DNA of 64,000 nt, taken from NCBI RefSeq assembly GCF_032854445.1, contig NC_088295.1:67857058-67921057 (forward strand), in the 5' to 3' direction. The stretch comes from Liolophura sinensis. Lineage: Eukaryota > Mollusca > Polyplacophora > Chitonida > Chitonidae. Positions 1 to 11,932 of the stretch are shown in pieces (position 1 is the stretch's first letter; each line of letters opens with the position of its first letter). The translations under genes were made by a program, and so were the position numbers. Below the pieces are notes generated by a model. That model made no database searches and was not told the origin of the DNA. It was given only the letters and a program-made list of their open reading frames with translations.

Positions 1-2431
1 TCAGCTATGTCTGATTACATTTACTATAACATTAGCCCCAGTGAAAATTTTCACAATAAGTTATTTCGAATAGACTAAGAATGGAAAAAGTTAATGGGCT
101 GACCATTTGTGAACTTATGAAGTCCCAAAGGAAAGTGATGTCATTTATGCATCCAGAACATTGGGAGACAGGTGATTGGTCAATTAATGTCAACCAAAGT
201 TTCCTAACATTTTTGACAATTCGCATGATGCAGCAGGACTATTTTTACCCTTTGCAACAAAAAAGTTCTAACTCGAAACTTCCCTATTAAAACCAGAGTG
301 AATTAAAGCAGAAATGGACACCATGCTAAATCAAAGCAATCACCAAAACATTTTCTCTGCCCTATCACTAGTAACATAATGATGCTAACATATAATAACA
401 GACTTAGAGCAAAGGGATTACAGCCAAATCATTTTGGTCAAGAAAACATCTGAAAAATTTAAAAAGCTTGAATCCAGTCTGTGAACATTCATGCAAATGT
501 ATGTGTAGTCCATCAAAGTCCACTGGGAAGATACAGTGTCTTCTAAAGCAAATAAGGAAAACAAAGTAGGCTCAAATTCCCTCCAGGGACATTTAAACTA
601 GCTAACGACTTTGGGGAGGCACAGACGTTGATAATGAAATAGAGCAACCTACCTGGATGAGATAAAAGCATAGGGCGTCTGAAAATCAATGACACTGGCA
701 GTAGAGGCTTTGAGCTGTTCCAACGAAGTCTAACACCTTAGCACCTCTGCGAGACCACAGCTTACTCTCGCAGACAAGGGTAATCTCTAGTGACAAGAGG
801 GAATATTTGCTTCCTGCTGAATGAGCTCTCGACTAACGTAGTGCTGGGACATATACAAAGATTAATAAACCTGCAGGGAACAACAACAACAGCAACAAGA
901 TGGGTTCAGAGTACAGGTCATCAAACCTTTTCACACATCCATCTCCATCAAAACAAAATTGTCAGCATTACTACAATCAGCAGATAATTGAGATGAAATC
1001 AATAATGCCATGTAGTGTTAGTATTTTACAATGACAAGCACTTAGAACTGATTCTTTTGATATGATCTTTGTACTAGCTGTGATCAGCAATCAGATGCAA
1101 ATCTGGCTGCAGACATGCAAATGGAGCTGTGAGAATAGTCAAGCACATGCAAGCAATAATTTACTACTACGGTATATTTCACCTAAAGTTTGGCAACGTG
1201 AAAATGAGCTTTCATGCTATGAAAAAAAGTTCCAGATAGTTTTTGGGGTCAACTTAGCAAGAGCATCCAATAATTCTGAGATTAAGTCATTAAAAGGACG
1301 CCTTGAAAAAGGAAACAATTTCCACACGTTTGGTTTTAATAGATATCTGTATAACAACAAGCAAGTATTTTGGCAATTTCAAACCTAATGACCTCCTATT
1401 GTGTGACTTTTGCTTCAAGGTCAAAGGTACAGACCTACAATTCATCTGACTGTAACTCAAGATCACCTCTATGGCTTTTTTTATTGTTCGAATTGAAAGT
1501 TAAAGGTTACTTAGAGACTGACCCCTACCAGTTTGATCTAATTTATGAGCTTCAGTTGACAGCCATTACCATCCACTGCTCAGAGTTGTTCAGAGATCCC
1601 AATTCATTGGTTTCTCGCTTAAGCGAGCCATGCCGCTACCAGCGACAACAATGATACTCCCTTGCCAGAGAGAGCTGCAAAGGCACGGTTTGGCGCTGAA
1701 TAACTGAGAGTGTGACGAATGAACGACATCCCAGTGCGAAGCAGCAAGACACCACAATGCCATGTTTTATGTATCTTTGTAGATGCCCCGTGGGAGGCCA
1801 GAGTACAGGAGATGTGTGCTGGGTGCTTGGTTTACAAGCACAGAAGTAGAAAGCAAAAGATGAATGGTTACAGTGACCATTCTGGCAGTAATAGAACACA
1901 ATGCAGACAATGTACACCATCAGTTACTTTGTGGATAAGCATTATTAGCCTCTTAGGTGTTAGTATATGATACTTTAATACTTGTAAAAAGGACTGTGGG
2001 GCAAAGTTACAGAAAGTGCACTTTACAAACAGGTTGATATACAACAAAACAACAACAACATAAAAAAATATGTGGATTTACATATATCACACCCTGAATA
2101 AATCTGATTTATTTATTTATTCATCTGATTGCTGCTTAATGCCATACCTCAGATGTTCCAGGTGTACTTATCTACAATGTATATACATATACACATATGT
2201 TCACTATACATGATGCATGTTATTTACTTATTTGGTCGTTATTTAACACCATACTCAATCATTTTTAGGCAACTATTTTTTATTACATACCCTGTAATAA
2301 AGGCATTAAGTTTACTACACTGTAAGTTAATTAGATTAGACGGACAATTGAGAAAACAGAGGAGTTGTAATCACTTCAAGCATGGTAATAGAATTGATTT
2401 CCTGATAGGTGCTTAAGGCTTTGCTTTTTAC
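1..2431. other. left flank, no supported gene
   Basis: AT-rich sequence with short unrelated frames only (for example 1062-1388 on plus), the micro-exon candidate at 653-678 and degraded SINE tails near 2107-2270 (two ATTTATTT runs followed by gctTAAtgCCATAC-like text). I see no convincing coding region. Confidence 0.6.
653..678 (-). CDS. candidate 26-nt micro-exon
   Basis: TTGATTTTCAG acceptor, 26 nt open as TPYAFISS, then GTAGGT donor. Its phase is compatible with following the Cys-rich candidate exon. There is no homology support. Confidence 0.18.
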
Positions 2432-2534
2432 TTACGTGACGGCAGTTCTGTTTATGGTTGGAGGAGACCGGGTACCAGAAAAGCCTCCTGACATGACTCC
2501 ACATGAGTCTGTACCATCTGAGCCAGCAAGGCCC
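2432..2534 (-). mobile_element. decayed SINE (family A)
   Basis: Minus strand starts GGGCCTTGCTGGCTCAGATGG, the tRNA-like head with an A-box-like TGGCTCAG, followed by a shortened, diverged body ending near GTCACGTAAG. Confidence 0.55.
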
Positions 2535-3282
2535 TTCCATCATAACAAAGCTCATACACTTTAGTCTTTATAATTAACAAACACTTATAACATTTAAATC
2601 CATGACATTTTGGAACTAAGACGCTAAGAAGTTAGTAATTCTGTATTTTTAGCTTGTCCTTGATGCTTGCCTCAGTATCTGTAAACTGTATCCTATGGCA
2701 TCCTTATTTTAACATTGGCCCTAGTACACCTACGGATGAGCAAGAGGCTAAGAGATTACTGTGAGATATGTCATAACCATTGTAAATTTGTGCTTGAAGA
2801 AAGATTCAGTACATGGCTACAATTAATATTGTTATCAGCAAAGAAATGGTTATAAATGTAATTACACAGTAATTCTATATGAGTAAAACTCTTCGTGTCT
2901 ACAAGGGGGAAATGAAAATTGATGAAAATTTGGCACCTTCAGTTAATCCTGCTTTTATGCGGCAATATACAGAGAGCAAGAAAATACAACCAAAAAGTTC
3001 ATTTTGTTTTTTCTAATATTTTCTCACAGGAAAATACATGCACAACCTTACAATTGTTAGGATCAAAGAGATGAAAACAAGGTTTTATCAAACATCTTGA
3101 TTAATTATTAACTAGAAAACCAAAGATTAGGTTGTGTATATCAAACTTTGCATCTTTGCATGAAATCAAAACAGATGTATATAATAATATGTGGATTTAA
3201 GACAACAACAAGATGAAGCAAAAACATTGCTAGGAACCTGAAGAAATGCAGGAGCAATGATATCAAAAACAAAATGGCATAC

Positions 3283-3367
3283 CTTCACAGTATACCCAGG
3301 GCAACAAGGAGAGAAATCTCTCTGACGGCATCGATTACAGGGTCCAACCACGTCTGCCCGGCAACAA
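3283..3367 (-). CDS. candidate Cys-rich exon of an unidentified gene
   Basis: Bounded by TCTGTCAG and GTATGC on the minus strand. The open frame reads CRADVVGPCNRC, RQRDFSP, CCPGYTVK, with six or seven cysteines in 28 codons as in secreted EGF-like or Cys-rich modules. It is the only stretch left of UTP20 with clear coding flavour. I cannot name the protein, and the rest of the gene is not visible; it may continue below coordinate 1. Confidence 0.35.
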
Positions 3368-3941
3368 CTGACAGAATGTCCAAATACTTAATATTTCAAC
3401 AGATACCATAGAAAAGACTTTTATAATAAATGAACCATCTGGACATTTTTTCTCATCGAAGTTGACTGTGGCTTGGTTAAAGGCTATAAAATCTCATCAA
3501 TAATGATTTTCACAGACAGGCTGAACAGAATGTTTTTCCTTCCCGTTTCACATATAAATTTTTAATAATGTCTAAAGGATTCCGTTTGTAATGAAGAAAG
3601 ATGTAGGTGCAACATCCTATTGTACTAAGGCCGGATTCAAACGTACGCAGAACAGGTCATCTAATATTTCAGAATATGATATCATAAAGCATATCCAAAG
3701 TCTGCAAACTTAATGTCATGAAAAAGTCAAGGCGAGACGTTTCAAGTAGTTAAATTTTATCAGATCACAGGTGATAAAAGCTGATGTTCAAACTACCATT
3801 TTTATGTATGACATGCCATGTGCTAAGAATGTCAAACAGCTTACCGTAATATGTGGCATTTGGCATGTATTATGTATGAGTGTAAGATGAACTTGTTTCA
3901 AAGACGATGCAGAAAGCCATCATATTCAGTTGTCACTGGTC

Positions 3942-4109
3942 TTGTAATTCTTCAATCTTTTTGCATGCTTGCTTACTCAAGCATATTCCAAAGGATATAT
4001 TCCGTGTCGACTAATAAAATTTTAATTTTTGTCTCCCAAAGCAAACTAAAAATGTTCACAAGTTGCACTGAACGTTGCTCTTTCATATGAATAGGTTGAG
4101 GAATTAAGA
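3942..4109. mobile_element. MITE family D copy
   Basis: TTGTAATTCTTCAATCTTTT at the left and AATAGGTTGAGGAATTAAG at the right. The interior shares TTTGTCTCCCAAAGC inverted relative to 25132-25348. Confidence 0.65.
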
Positions 4110-4122
4110 TAAGCATACTTAC

Positions 4123-4145
4123 ATTCAGTCCATCCTGACATGGGT
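4123..4145 (-). CDS. candidate 23-nt micro-exon
   Basis: CAATCTCCAG acceptor and GTAAGTATG donor surround 23 nt that can read PCQDGLN or PMSGWTE. It could precede the Cys-rich exon if that exon uses its inner GGGCAG acceptor. Very short, so chance is a real possibility. Confidence 0.2.
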
Positions 4146-4945
4146 CTGGAGATTGATAAGGTATTTCAGTTATTTCCTCTGGGCACTACCCTCTTCCACC
4201 GTCCCCTCCACCCCACCCCCACACCCCCACAACAATAAACCTGTAAATCACTATACCAGTAAAACATCCTTGAGTATGAATCAAAAAATACAAGATTATG
4301 TGTTCTACAGCACAAAACAGTTTGACATGTCGAAAATATATGGCCTAAATTTGGTTGATTTGGTAGGAACCATGCAATTTACATGTTGTTTCCTTGAAAT
4401 AAAGAACATGTTTCAGATCTGGTTGTATTTTTAATTTAATCTGAGACTTCAAAAAACATTTTTTTTTACCAAGTCGTACAATATTTGGAGCAGTTACTGC
4501 ATAAAAAGCAAAGTTGACAGAAGAATCTGCAGAGACAGAGACAGACAAAAATTAATAATTTTTTTCATAAAAGCATGAAAGAAAAAAAAAAGCAATTACT
4601 GAGTTTGACTCTTCATAGTGTTATATAGACTTGGGATTAAACTATGAATCAATACCTGGTTACTGAACAAGGTATGCTACAATTTTCCAGTACTAACTCT
4701 ATCTTTCATTAATCCAAAGGCAAAGATTAGGACAGGCTAATACAGTTAACCTCCTAAGGTAATGACACATAACTGATTCCCATGAGAGTAATCTTAGCGC
4801 ATGGTTATGTGTGATGGTTCTCAGTTCTTGTATGTTGACTCTCTTATCATGAGCACCTTTAACATGAAACCTTTCACCGTATTTCATTAAATGACAAACA
4901 GCTGGCCTCAGCTTTTAATTATACACCATGGTGGTGCACGTGCAC

Positions 4946-5132
4946 TTATTCATTTATTTGATTGTTGTGTTGCACCGTATTCTGTAATACTTCAGTTTTA
5001 TGATGGCAAACATGTTGATGGGTGGAGGTATTAAATTAGGCTGGACACCATCATGCAGGCTGTCGTATAAGTGAAATATTCTTGAGTACATTGTAAAACA
5101 CCAATCAAATAAATAAATAAATTAGGCCGGCT
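4946..5132. mobile_element. two SINE family A tails in inverted orientation
   Basis: 4946-5030 is a minus-strand 3' end (TTATTCATTTATTTGATTG then CCGTATTCTGTAATACTTC). 5046-5132 is a plus-strand 3' end (GTATAAGTGAAATATTCTTG then CAATCAAATAAATAAATAA). They sit head to head. Confidence 0.75.
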
Positions 5133-6066
5133 AGCATAAACCAACAACTTTTGGCAATTCTTTTACGCCCAATCACCAACTTTCCCATTTGTGACAAGCT
5201 TATATGCGATTTTTAAGGGAGACGAGTGGTTTTCAATGCATACAAGATTGTACAAACAGACACAAAAGCTCCAAGGGCCACATATTACCCCACAAACAAG
5301 TAGAGCTGGAAAATCCAGAAACTCAACCTGCTCTCCAAATACCAGCAGATGGAAATAAAACATTGTACACACAATAAAAGTGCTAGCAAATACATGGGAA
5401 AATTTGCTTTCTATAATCTATGTATCCAGTGAGACATCAACATCTATCATTTTACCAAGAGTGCTAGATTGTCAGGCTATTAAATCATCACATACACTGT
5501 ACATGTACCTGTACATTTTCTTGTTGGCCAGTACACATCAAAATTACAACTATATTACACCCCGACTGTACTGATAACCACTGTGTAACAACAATTATCT
5601 TAAACAGTTGAATAGGGTGTGTTAATTAATATCTGTTTCCAGCTGTTTCTCAAATCGACCAACATTAATGCTAATGAGTACAAGCCATGTAAAATTCAAA
5701 ATCTAAATGTGAACTGGTTCCAAGTATGAGATGAGCAACTCACAATTTGTCACCAGTTGAACTTTTCAATCACAACCATACAGCCAAGCTACATGTAATA
5801 ACAGACTAACAAGAAGTGGGTTCAAACCCAGCCTTGGACAGGGACTTTGTGGATAATCCCGTTGTTGCTGTTCTTGGAGCCTTGATGGCAAGCAGCTTAG
5901 ATGTCGTAGCTTCCACAGTCTAAAGGTTGTTGGAGACCACCAAAATTGTGTGTACATCTATTATCCACATAACTTACTGCCAACATACGAAAAGGGAAAT
6001 ATTCCAGAATATGGTGTTATGTAACAATCAAATCAAGCTAAAATATGTGTACAAGGTGACATTGAG

Positions 6067-6325
6067 TTTATTTTGTGTTATGGACTGAAGTAAAACTGAA
6101 AATGCACGCTTTTATTTTGTCCGATCTTGGTTTTATGTTTTTTTCTGATTTTCAAGGCTTTTGGATCATGTAAATATGTCTTCAACAAGAAAAATTGCCA
6201 GGAAAGTGCACATTTTCCACAAAGCAGATGATTTTTAAATTTTATTTTTATTTTTGTACCCTCCTCTGACATAGAAAAAGACCTATCCTGGCCATAAAAC
6301 AATTCAAATTAGTGTGCCTTAAGAA
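6067..6325. mobile_element. interspersed repeat family C, copy 1
   Basis: Shares AAATATGT.TTCAACA.GAAAAATTG, TTTTCCA.AAA.CAGATGA and TCTGACAT.GAAAAA with 16253-16511 and, more weakly, 28803-29093. The ends are imperfectly inverted (GTTATGGAC and GGCCATAAAAC), suggesting a non-autonomous DNA element. Confidence 0.6.
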
Positions 6326-6440
6326 TGTATATGAACTTTACACCGTGAGGGTTGAACAATGAAATGAATAATGCTCTTACAAAACTGTAACACACAATCT
6401 GCATTACATTTACACACGTAAATATTCCATCCTTCATAAG

Positions 6441-6697
6441 TTCATTTATTTATCTGAGTGGTGTTTTACACCGCACTCAGGAATATTTCAATGGCGGTCA
6501 GCGTTATAGTGGGAGTGAACCTGACAGAACCTGGGGGAAACACACGACCATCCGCAGACTCCTGGCAGCCCTTCCCATGTGCGGCCAAGTAGGATGCCAG
6601 CTTGAGCTGGACTTGAACTCACAGCGACCGAATTGGCGCGAGACTCCTGGGTCATTGTGCCGCATTGTTGTGCTTACTCTCTCGGCCACGGAGACCC
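6441..6697 (-). mobile_element. SINE family A, near full length
   Basis: tRNA-derived head at the high end (GGGTCTCCGTGGCCGAG), B-box-like GAGTTCAAGTCC, body with CACGACCATCCGCAG on plus, and an ATAAATAAATGAA tail at the low end. Confidence 0.88.
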
Positions 6698-8002
6698 ATC
6701 TTTCGTAAGTTGTTCATAATATGACATTCTGCCAAATGTATAAGTGGCATGAGAGCAGCAATCAGTCACAGTCTCGCCAGGAAAACCATTGGAAAGATTG
6801 CTTACATCATGGAACAGAATGAGAGCTTAAACACCACAGTGGCTTTGAAACCATTGATGATGCCTATTACCTAACTCAGAACTGGTCACAGAAACCAGAG
6901 CTGGTCAAAAAGGAATCTCCTGAATATTGCACTTGTAACTGAGGAAGGCAGAAACATTATCTCAAAGCACCTGGATGATCATAGGTAACTCCTTCCAGAT
7001 TAACATGTAAATTTTCATGTATTTGTCACCAATGGCGGTAGAGGAGACCTGCTCAAAAGTCCCCAATGTTACCCATCAGTTGATCTACTGTACATACTTG
7101 TATTATAATTATTGATGCAATAGAGTATACCAAATTTAGAGTTCGACTTTAAATATGTACATGTATTTTTCTGATTAAATAATATACGGGTACTACACTT
7201 TCTATCCAACAGCTATCAAAGAGTGAACGGTCTCTGAAGCAAGAATTACCTAAACAGCCACATCGCGATATTGGTCAACGTAACCGTCATCCAAAAGGCT
7301 CTTGTCCTTCCATAATATAATAAAACGGAATAAATTTGGTGAATATATGGTCAGTAGACTGATTAGGCAGGAAGGTTTACAGCTGACAAAATCAAGCAGA
7401 GTCCAGGAAAAATCACTTCATCTCAGCAGGTACTGATCACAGCTGCTTACTCAAAGCTGTGAGTGAACCAGCAGGATGATGGATTCACTACTGTGACCTG
7501 ACTGGTCAATAAGCATGAAACTTTCAGCAAAAACAAAGTGTCAGCTTGGCCAGGGCTTACAATGGAATGAATTGGAAACTTTCTCTTGGTGACTGTATGA
7601 TTCACTGTAGTTTATAATGCCATACACAAACACACTCATGATTTTATATTATTGGAGTTGTTAGGGGGAGAAGCTGTGAAGTCTTCTCAGGCTAAACATC
7701 CACATGACTATTAGCATGTATCAGTAAAGTGACAATGACAGACAACTGATCTTTGCACACTTCACTCTAAAAATATCATACTGACTTATTGACTAATGTC
7801 TTCTTTCAGTGGCATTTAAAGGTGGACTGCTAAAATGTCACCAAGCCACATAAGGATAACTTCTTCATTTAGTAAACAAAATGACTGACATTTCTGTGGA
7901 CATTCTTGTATCTTTTTCCATCAGAAAGGCCTTACTGCCAGAATACTAAAAGTGGACAAGTTTAGGTGGATTTATACAACAAATGAAAATGGACACCAAC
8001 AA
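6698..8002. other. no supported feature
   Basis: Between a SINE and the 26-bp minisatellite; only short frames, no splice-bounded coding stretch, no repeat recognised. Confidence 0.5.
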
Positions 8003-8365
8003 CATGGAGGAAACCAAGCATACATGTACATTGAGGAAACCAAGCATACATGTACATGGAGGAAACCAAGCATACATGTACATGGAGGAAACCAAGCATA
8101 CAAGTACATGGAGGAAACCAAGCATACATGTACATGGAGGAATCCAAGCATACATGTACATGGAGGAAACCAAGCATACATGTATATGGAGGAAACCAAG
8201 CATACATGTACATGGAGGAAACCAAGCATACATGTAGATGGAAGAAATCAAGCATACATGTACATGGAGGAAACCAAGCATACATGTACACAGAGGAATT
8301 CCAGTATACATGTATATGAAGGAAACCAAGCATACATGTACACGCTCGAAACCAAGCACACATGT
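8003..8365. repeat. 26-bp minisatellite, about 14 copies
   Basis: Unit CATGGAGGAAACCAAGCATACATGTA. Because 26 is not a multiple of 3 and the unit lacks stops, long frames open on both strands in several phases (26-residue repeats such as GNQAYMYMEETKHT). These are a by-product, not genes. Confidence 0.93.
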
Positions 8366-8447
8366 AATGTGCAGAGAAAACAAAGGTCTATACTAGGTTC
8401 CAGGTTTAGCTAGATTCAAGCATATTGTCTCACCAATCAAATACAAG

Positions 8448-8680
8448 TTGGGTTTACCAATTCAGGAAGACATTTCAAATCATCATTTATAACCACAAGC
8501 TGATCTCTTGAAACTATATACATGTACAGGTAGATGTACATGTTTTTTCTTGTAATTTTCTTTGCAACCATTTTATTCTTTTTTTTTTTTTACAGTGTGG
8601 TATAAAACAATGTGAACTGTCTTCCACTGGTCAAGAGCAAGTTGGGTTTACCATTTAAGAAAGACAATTTCAAATTCTTA
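8448..8680. repeat. short local duplication
   Basis: CAAGTTGGGTTTACCAATTC (8447) and CAAGTTGGGTTTACCATTTA (8639) head two diverged copies of about 45 bases. Confidence 0.55.
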
Positions 8681-8929
8681 CTAAAGTTATATAAACCAAA
8701 ATATGTGATTTTCCAAGAACATAACCGACTATTTTTGGTGCGATAATACATAAAACGATCATCTTACATTTAATCGAACTAGCCTCATAACAAGCACATC
8801 AAAAGGCTTCCCTAAGCTTCTGTTGACACATATCAGGGAAATGGATTTGTTTCTCTTGGGAGACAGAAGACAATGGTAAAATGACTTCCTACCTGGTTTT
8901 GTCATTGGAATCCTCGACATTAGTCTCCA

Positions 8930-8985
8930 AAAACTGACTTCATTTCTGGGATTTCGTAGAAACCAACAGTCCAAGTAAACAACTA
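8930..8985. repeat. 55-bp segment repeated at 11282-11340
   Basis: GACTTCATTTCTGGGATTTC, AACCAACAGTCCAAG here and TGACTTCATTTCTAGGATTT, AACCAACAGTCCAAG at 11282. Family not recognised. Confidence 0.55.
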
Positions 8986-9827
8986 AATCTGAGTCAAAAG
9001 ATTCAAATTCCTGGGACTTCTGGGAAAAGAACAACTGATCTGGAAATGCTTTGAAAAATGATGAGGTGAAATCTGCGACAGTTTATGCGTAAAAGATGCA
9101 AACACAGGTGTGCAATTGATCGATTGGCTTCGTTCACATTGGAAAGACAGTTCCTCAGTTTACCTTTGATGTGAGAGGAATCAGTAACATCACTCAACTC
9201 TTGCAAACACACGCTGTAAATGATGAATGCTATCCGGGCCGCGTTTGAACAGACGCAGAAGCAAATTTAGGCTGTGATAAACGCATTATTACTGGTGTGC
9301 AACAAGTTTATGGAAAAAACTGTTCCTTGACCTGATTTAAACATCAGGGTACTTTAAAATACATGTACTTTTACATCAGCATTAAAGTCAGCCAACAAAA
9401 TACACTTGTTATAAGTATCAATATTCAGACCTCAAGACCTCAAAGATAACTCCAGGTATTGTTGTTACATCTGTAATGGTATTATATCCTGCTCTTTGGG
9501 GAATAACCCACTTGCATTTGATGAATTGCTGGTTTTACTATAACAAGTTGAGTTTAACCGGTGACACAGATATGTAGGATGGTAAAAACCATAATTAACA
9601 TCCCCAATTCAGCAAACACACGAGGGTTTTCAATTGCAATGAGGGTTATTTCAATCGTAATGAAATTTACCAAAATTTCTGCCTTATAACATCAAAATAC
9701 ACATTTTTTGAAGGAATTTCAATAAAATTCTAGACATGGTCAATTTTTGTTGAGCCACACAATCAACAGGCACATTTTCCCTTTCTTTAAATGTTTCAAT
9801 CGTTTTGAATCATTTGATAACGGAAAC

Positions 9828-10600
9828 TAGACAGAACCTAGGACAAACTGAACAGAACTGGGAGAAAACTAGACAGAACCTGGTGAAAACTAATCAGAAC
9901 CTCTAGAAAACTAAGCAGAACCCCTAGAAAACTAGACAGAACCTACTGGAAACTAAAAAGAACCTGGAGAAAACTAGACAGAACCTGAAGAAAAATAGGC
10001 TGAACCTGGTGAAAACTAGAGGTAGGGGGTGGGGGGGTGGGGGTTAGACAGAAACTATGGAAGCCTAGACAGAACCTGGTGAAAACAGGGTAAACTGAAC
10101 AGAATCTGGGGGAATTAGACAGAAGCTAAGGAAAAGTGGGCAGAATCTGGGGAAACTAGACAGGAGCAGGGGGGAAAAAGACAGAACCTGGGAGAAACTA
10201 GACAGAATCTGGGGAAACTAGACAGAACCTAAGGAAAAGTGGGCAGAAAATGGGGAAACTAGACAGGGGCAGGGGAAAACTAGACAGGGGCAGGGGAAAA
10301 CAAGACAGAACCTGGGGGAAACTAGACAGAACTTGGGGGAAACTAGACAGAATCTGGGAAAAAACTAAACAGAACCTGGGCAAAACTGGGCAGGACTTGA
10401 AGGGGGGGGGGGGGGGTAATAGGCAGGACCTGAGGGGGGAAATCGGCAGGACCTTGGGGGAAACTGGACAGAATCTGGGGGAAGCAAGAAAGAATGTAGA
10501 AAGAACATAGGGAAAACTGCACAGAATCAGGCGAAAACTGGACAGAAACTGCATATAACCTGGAAGAAGATAGACAGAATCTGGGGAAACCACTGCACAA
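9828..10600. repeat. purine-rich minisatellite, ~20-22-bp degenerate units
   Basis: Variants of AAACTAGACAGAACCTGGGG repeated about 35 times, with embedded G runs at 10021-10046 and 10400-10416. Frames across it on either strand are artefacts of low complexity. Confidence 0.9.
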
Positions 10601-10653
10601 GGTCGAGTCTCTAAGAAATCTCCAGACATGACATTGTAGCTGATCTAGAAAGC

Positions 10654-10925
10654 TATTTATTTATTTATTTATTTGATTGGTGTTTTATGCCGTACTCAAG
10701 AATATTTCACTTATACGATGCCGGCCAGCATTATAATGGGTGGAAACCGGGCACATCCCAGAGGAAACACACGACCATCCGCAGGTTGCTAACAGACCTT
10801 CTCACATATGGCCGGAGAGGAAGCCAGCATGAGCTGGACTTAAACTCACGGCGACCGCATTGGTGAGAGACTCCTGGGTCATTACACTGCGCTAGTGCGC
10901 TAACTGACTGAGCCACGGAGGCCCC
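10654..10925 (-). mobile_element. SINE family A, near full length
   Basis: Head GGGGCCTCCGTGGCTCAG, A box TGGCTCAGTTAG, B-box region GAGTTTAAGTCC, conserved body, tail of AAATAAATAAATAAATA. Confidence 0.92.
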
Positions 10926-11534
10926 TTGATCTAGAAAGAACAATATTCAAAAGACTTCTTCATTCATTAGAAAGTGAAAAATACTGCTTTTTTTGCAGAA
11001 TACATGCAGTATTTAGAGCCTACACAAAAACTTTTCCTAGCTTAGTCTACTACATAGGAGTTCAGCCCTGCTGGTTGAAGCTGGTTGAGACTAATGATAA
11101 TCAATCACAGCCACTTCTTTGTTGACCTCAAGCCCCTGTATATCTACATGCATGAACTTTTCAATTAAAATTTTCACGACTTTCAAAGACAGATACAGCA
11201 GACAGATGGAACGGGCTGGCAGACACGGAGAGCATTTCCATGGTGAGGGTCAACTAATACACCAGTCCAACCTCAATGTTAAAGATTACTGACTTCATTT
11301 CTAGGATTTTATAAAACCAACAGTCCAAGCTACAACACTGTTATACACTTTATGAATAGTAAAAGTGTACTTTTGTGACAAATTTTGTTACACTACAGCA
11401 CAGTGAAAGGAACAAGAGGTTAATATAAGCTGGTACACGTAACTATATAAATAGTTGTAATTTTTGCACAATTTTCACCCCTTCTTTACAGGTCGGGTCA
11501 CACCAAAGACTTTAAAAATGGTACTTGTTGCTGC

Positions 11535-11568
11535 CTCGCTTGGTGCTCAGTACTGAGCACCAAGCGAG
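11535..11568. repeat. 34-bp perfect palindrome
   Basis: CTCGCTTGGTGCTCAGT followed immediately by its exact reverse complement, with no spacer. It abuts the GAGTGAGTGAGTG end of the SINE family B copy. Confidence 0.95.
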
Positions 11569-11932
11569 TGATGAGTGAGTGAGTGCTTGGGGTTTAACGT
11601 TGTGTTCAACAATTTTTCAGTCATAAGACGACGAAGGATTCTTTAGGGTGTATGTGATGTGCCTCCTTGTTGCAGGGTGGATTTCCACCTCTCTTTTATC
11701 TAGTGCTGCTTCACAGAGACCACTTACGGAATGTAAGTAAGCTGCCCTGCCCGAGCCATCATACTGATATGGGTCAACAAGTCTTTGCACTATCCCCTTC
11801 ATGCTGAACGCCAAGCGAGGAAATTATGACTTCCTCTTCTTGAAATCTTAGGTGTGACTCGCCCAGGATTGATAACAGATCTATCGCTCCAAAAGCGGGC
11901 GCTCTACCAACTGTGTTATCCGGGCCGGCAAA
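11569..11932 (-). mobile_element. SINE family B, near full length
   Basis: Minus strand begins GCCGGCCCGGATAACACAG and TTGGTAGAGCGCCCGC, a second tRNA-like head (A box ...AGTTGGTAGAGC), continues through a body shared with 33753-33985 and 52971-53436, and ends in CACTCACTCACTCAT. Confidence 0.82.

Noticed and set aside
1062-1388. 108-codon plus-strand frame
   Set aside because: AT-rich, no domain, no convincing splice or promoter context.
6504-6689. Frame containing NDPGVSRQ..RCEFKSSS, with similar frames in other SINE A copies
   Set aside because: It is the tRNA-derived SINE body read in one frame; copies differ by indels and the element is polymerase III type.
7946-8413. Overlapping long frames on both strands
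   Set aside because: Explained by a stop-free 26-bp tandem unit; no start context, splice sites or conserved domain.
10198-10629. 143-codon Pro/Phe/Ser-rich frame
   Set aside because: Reverse complement of a purine-rich minisatellite; low complexity only.
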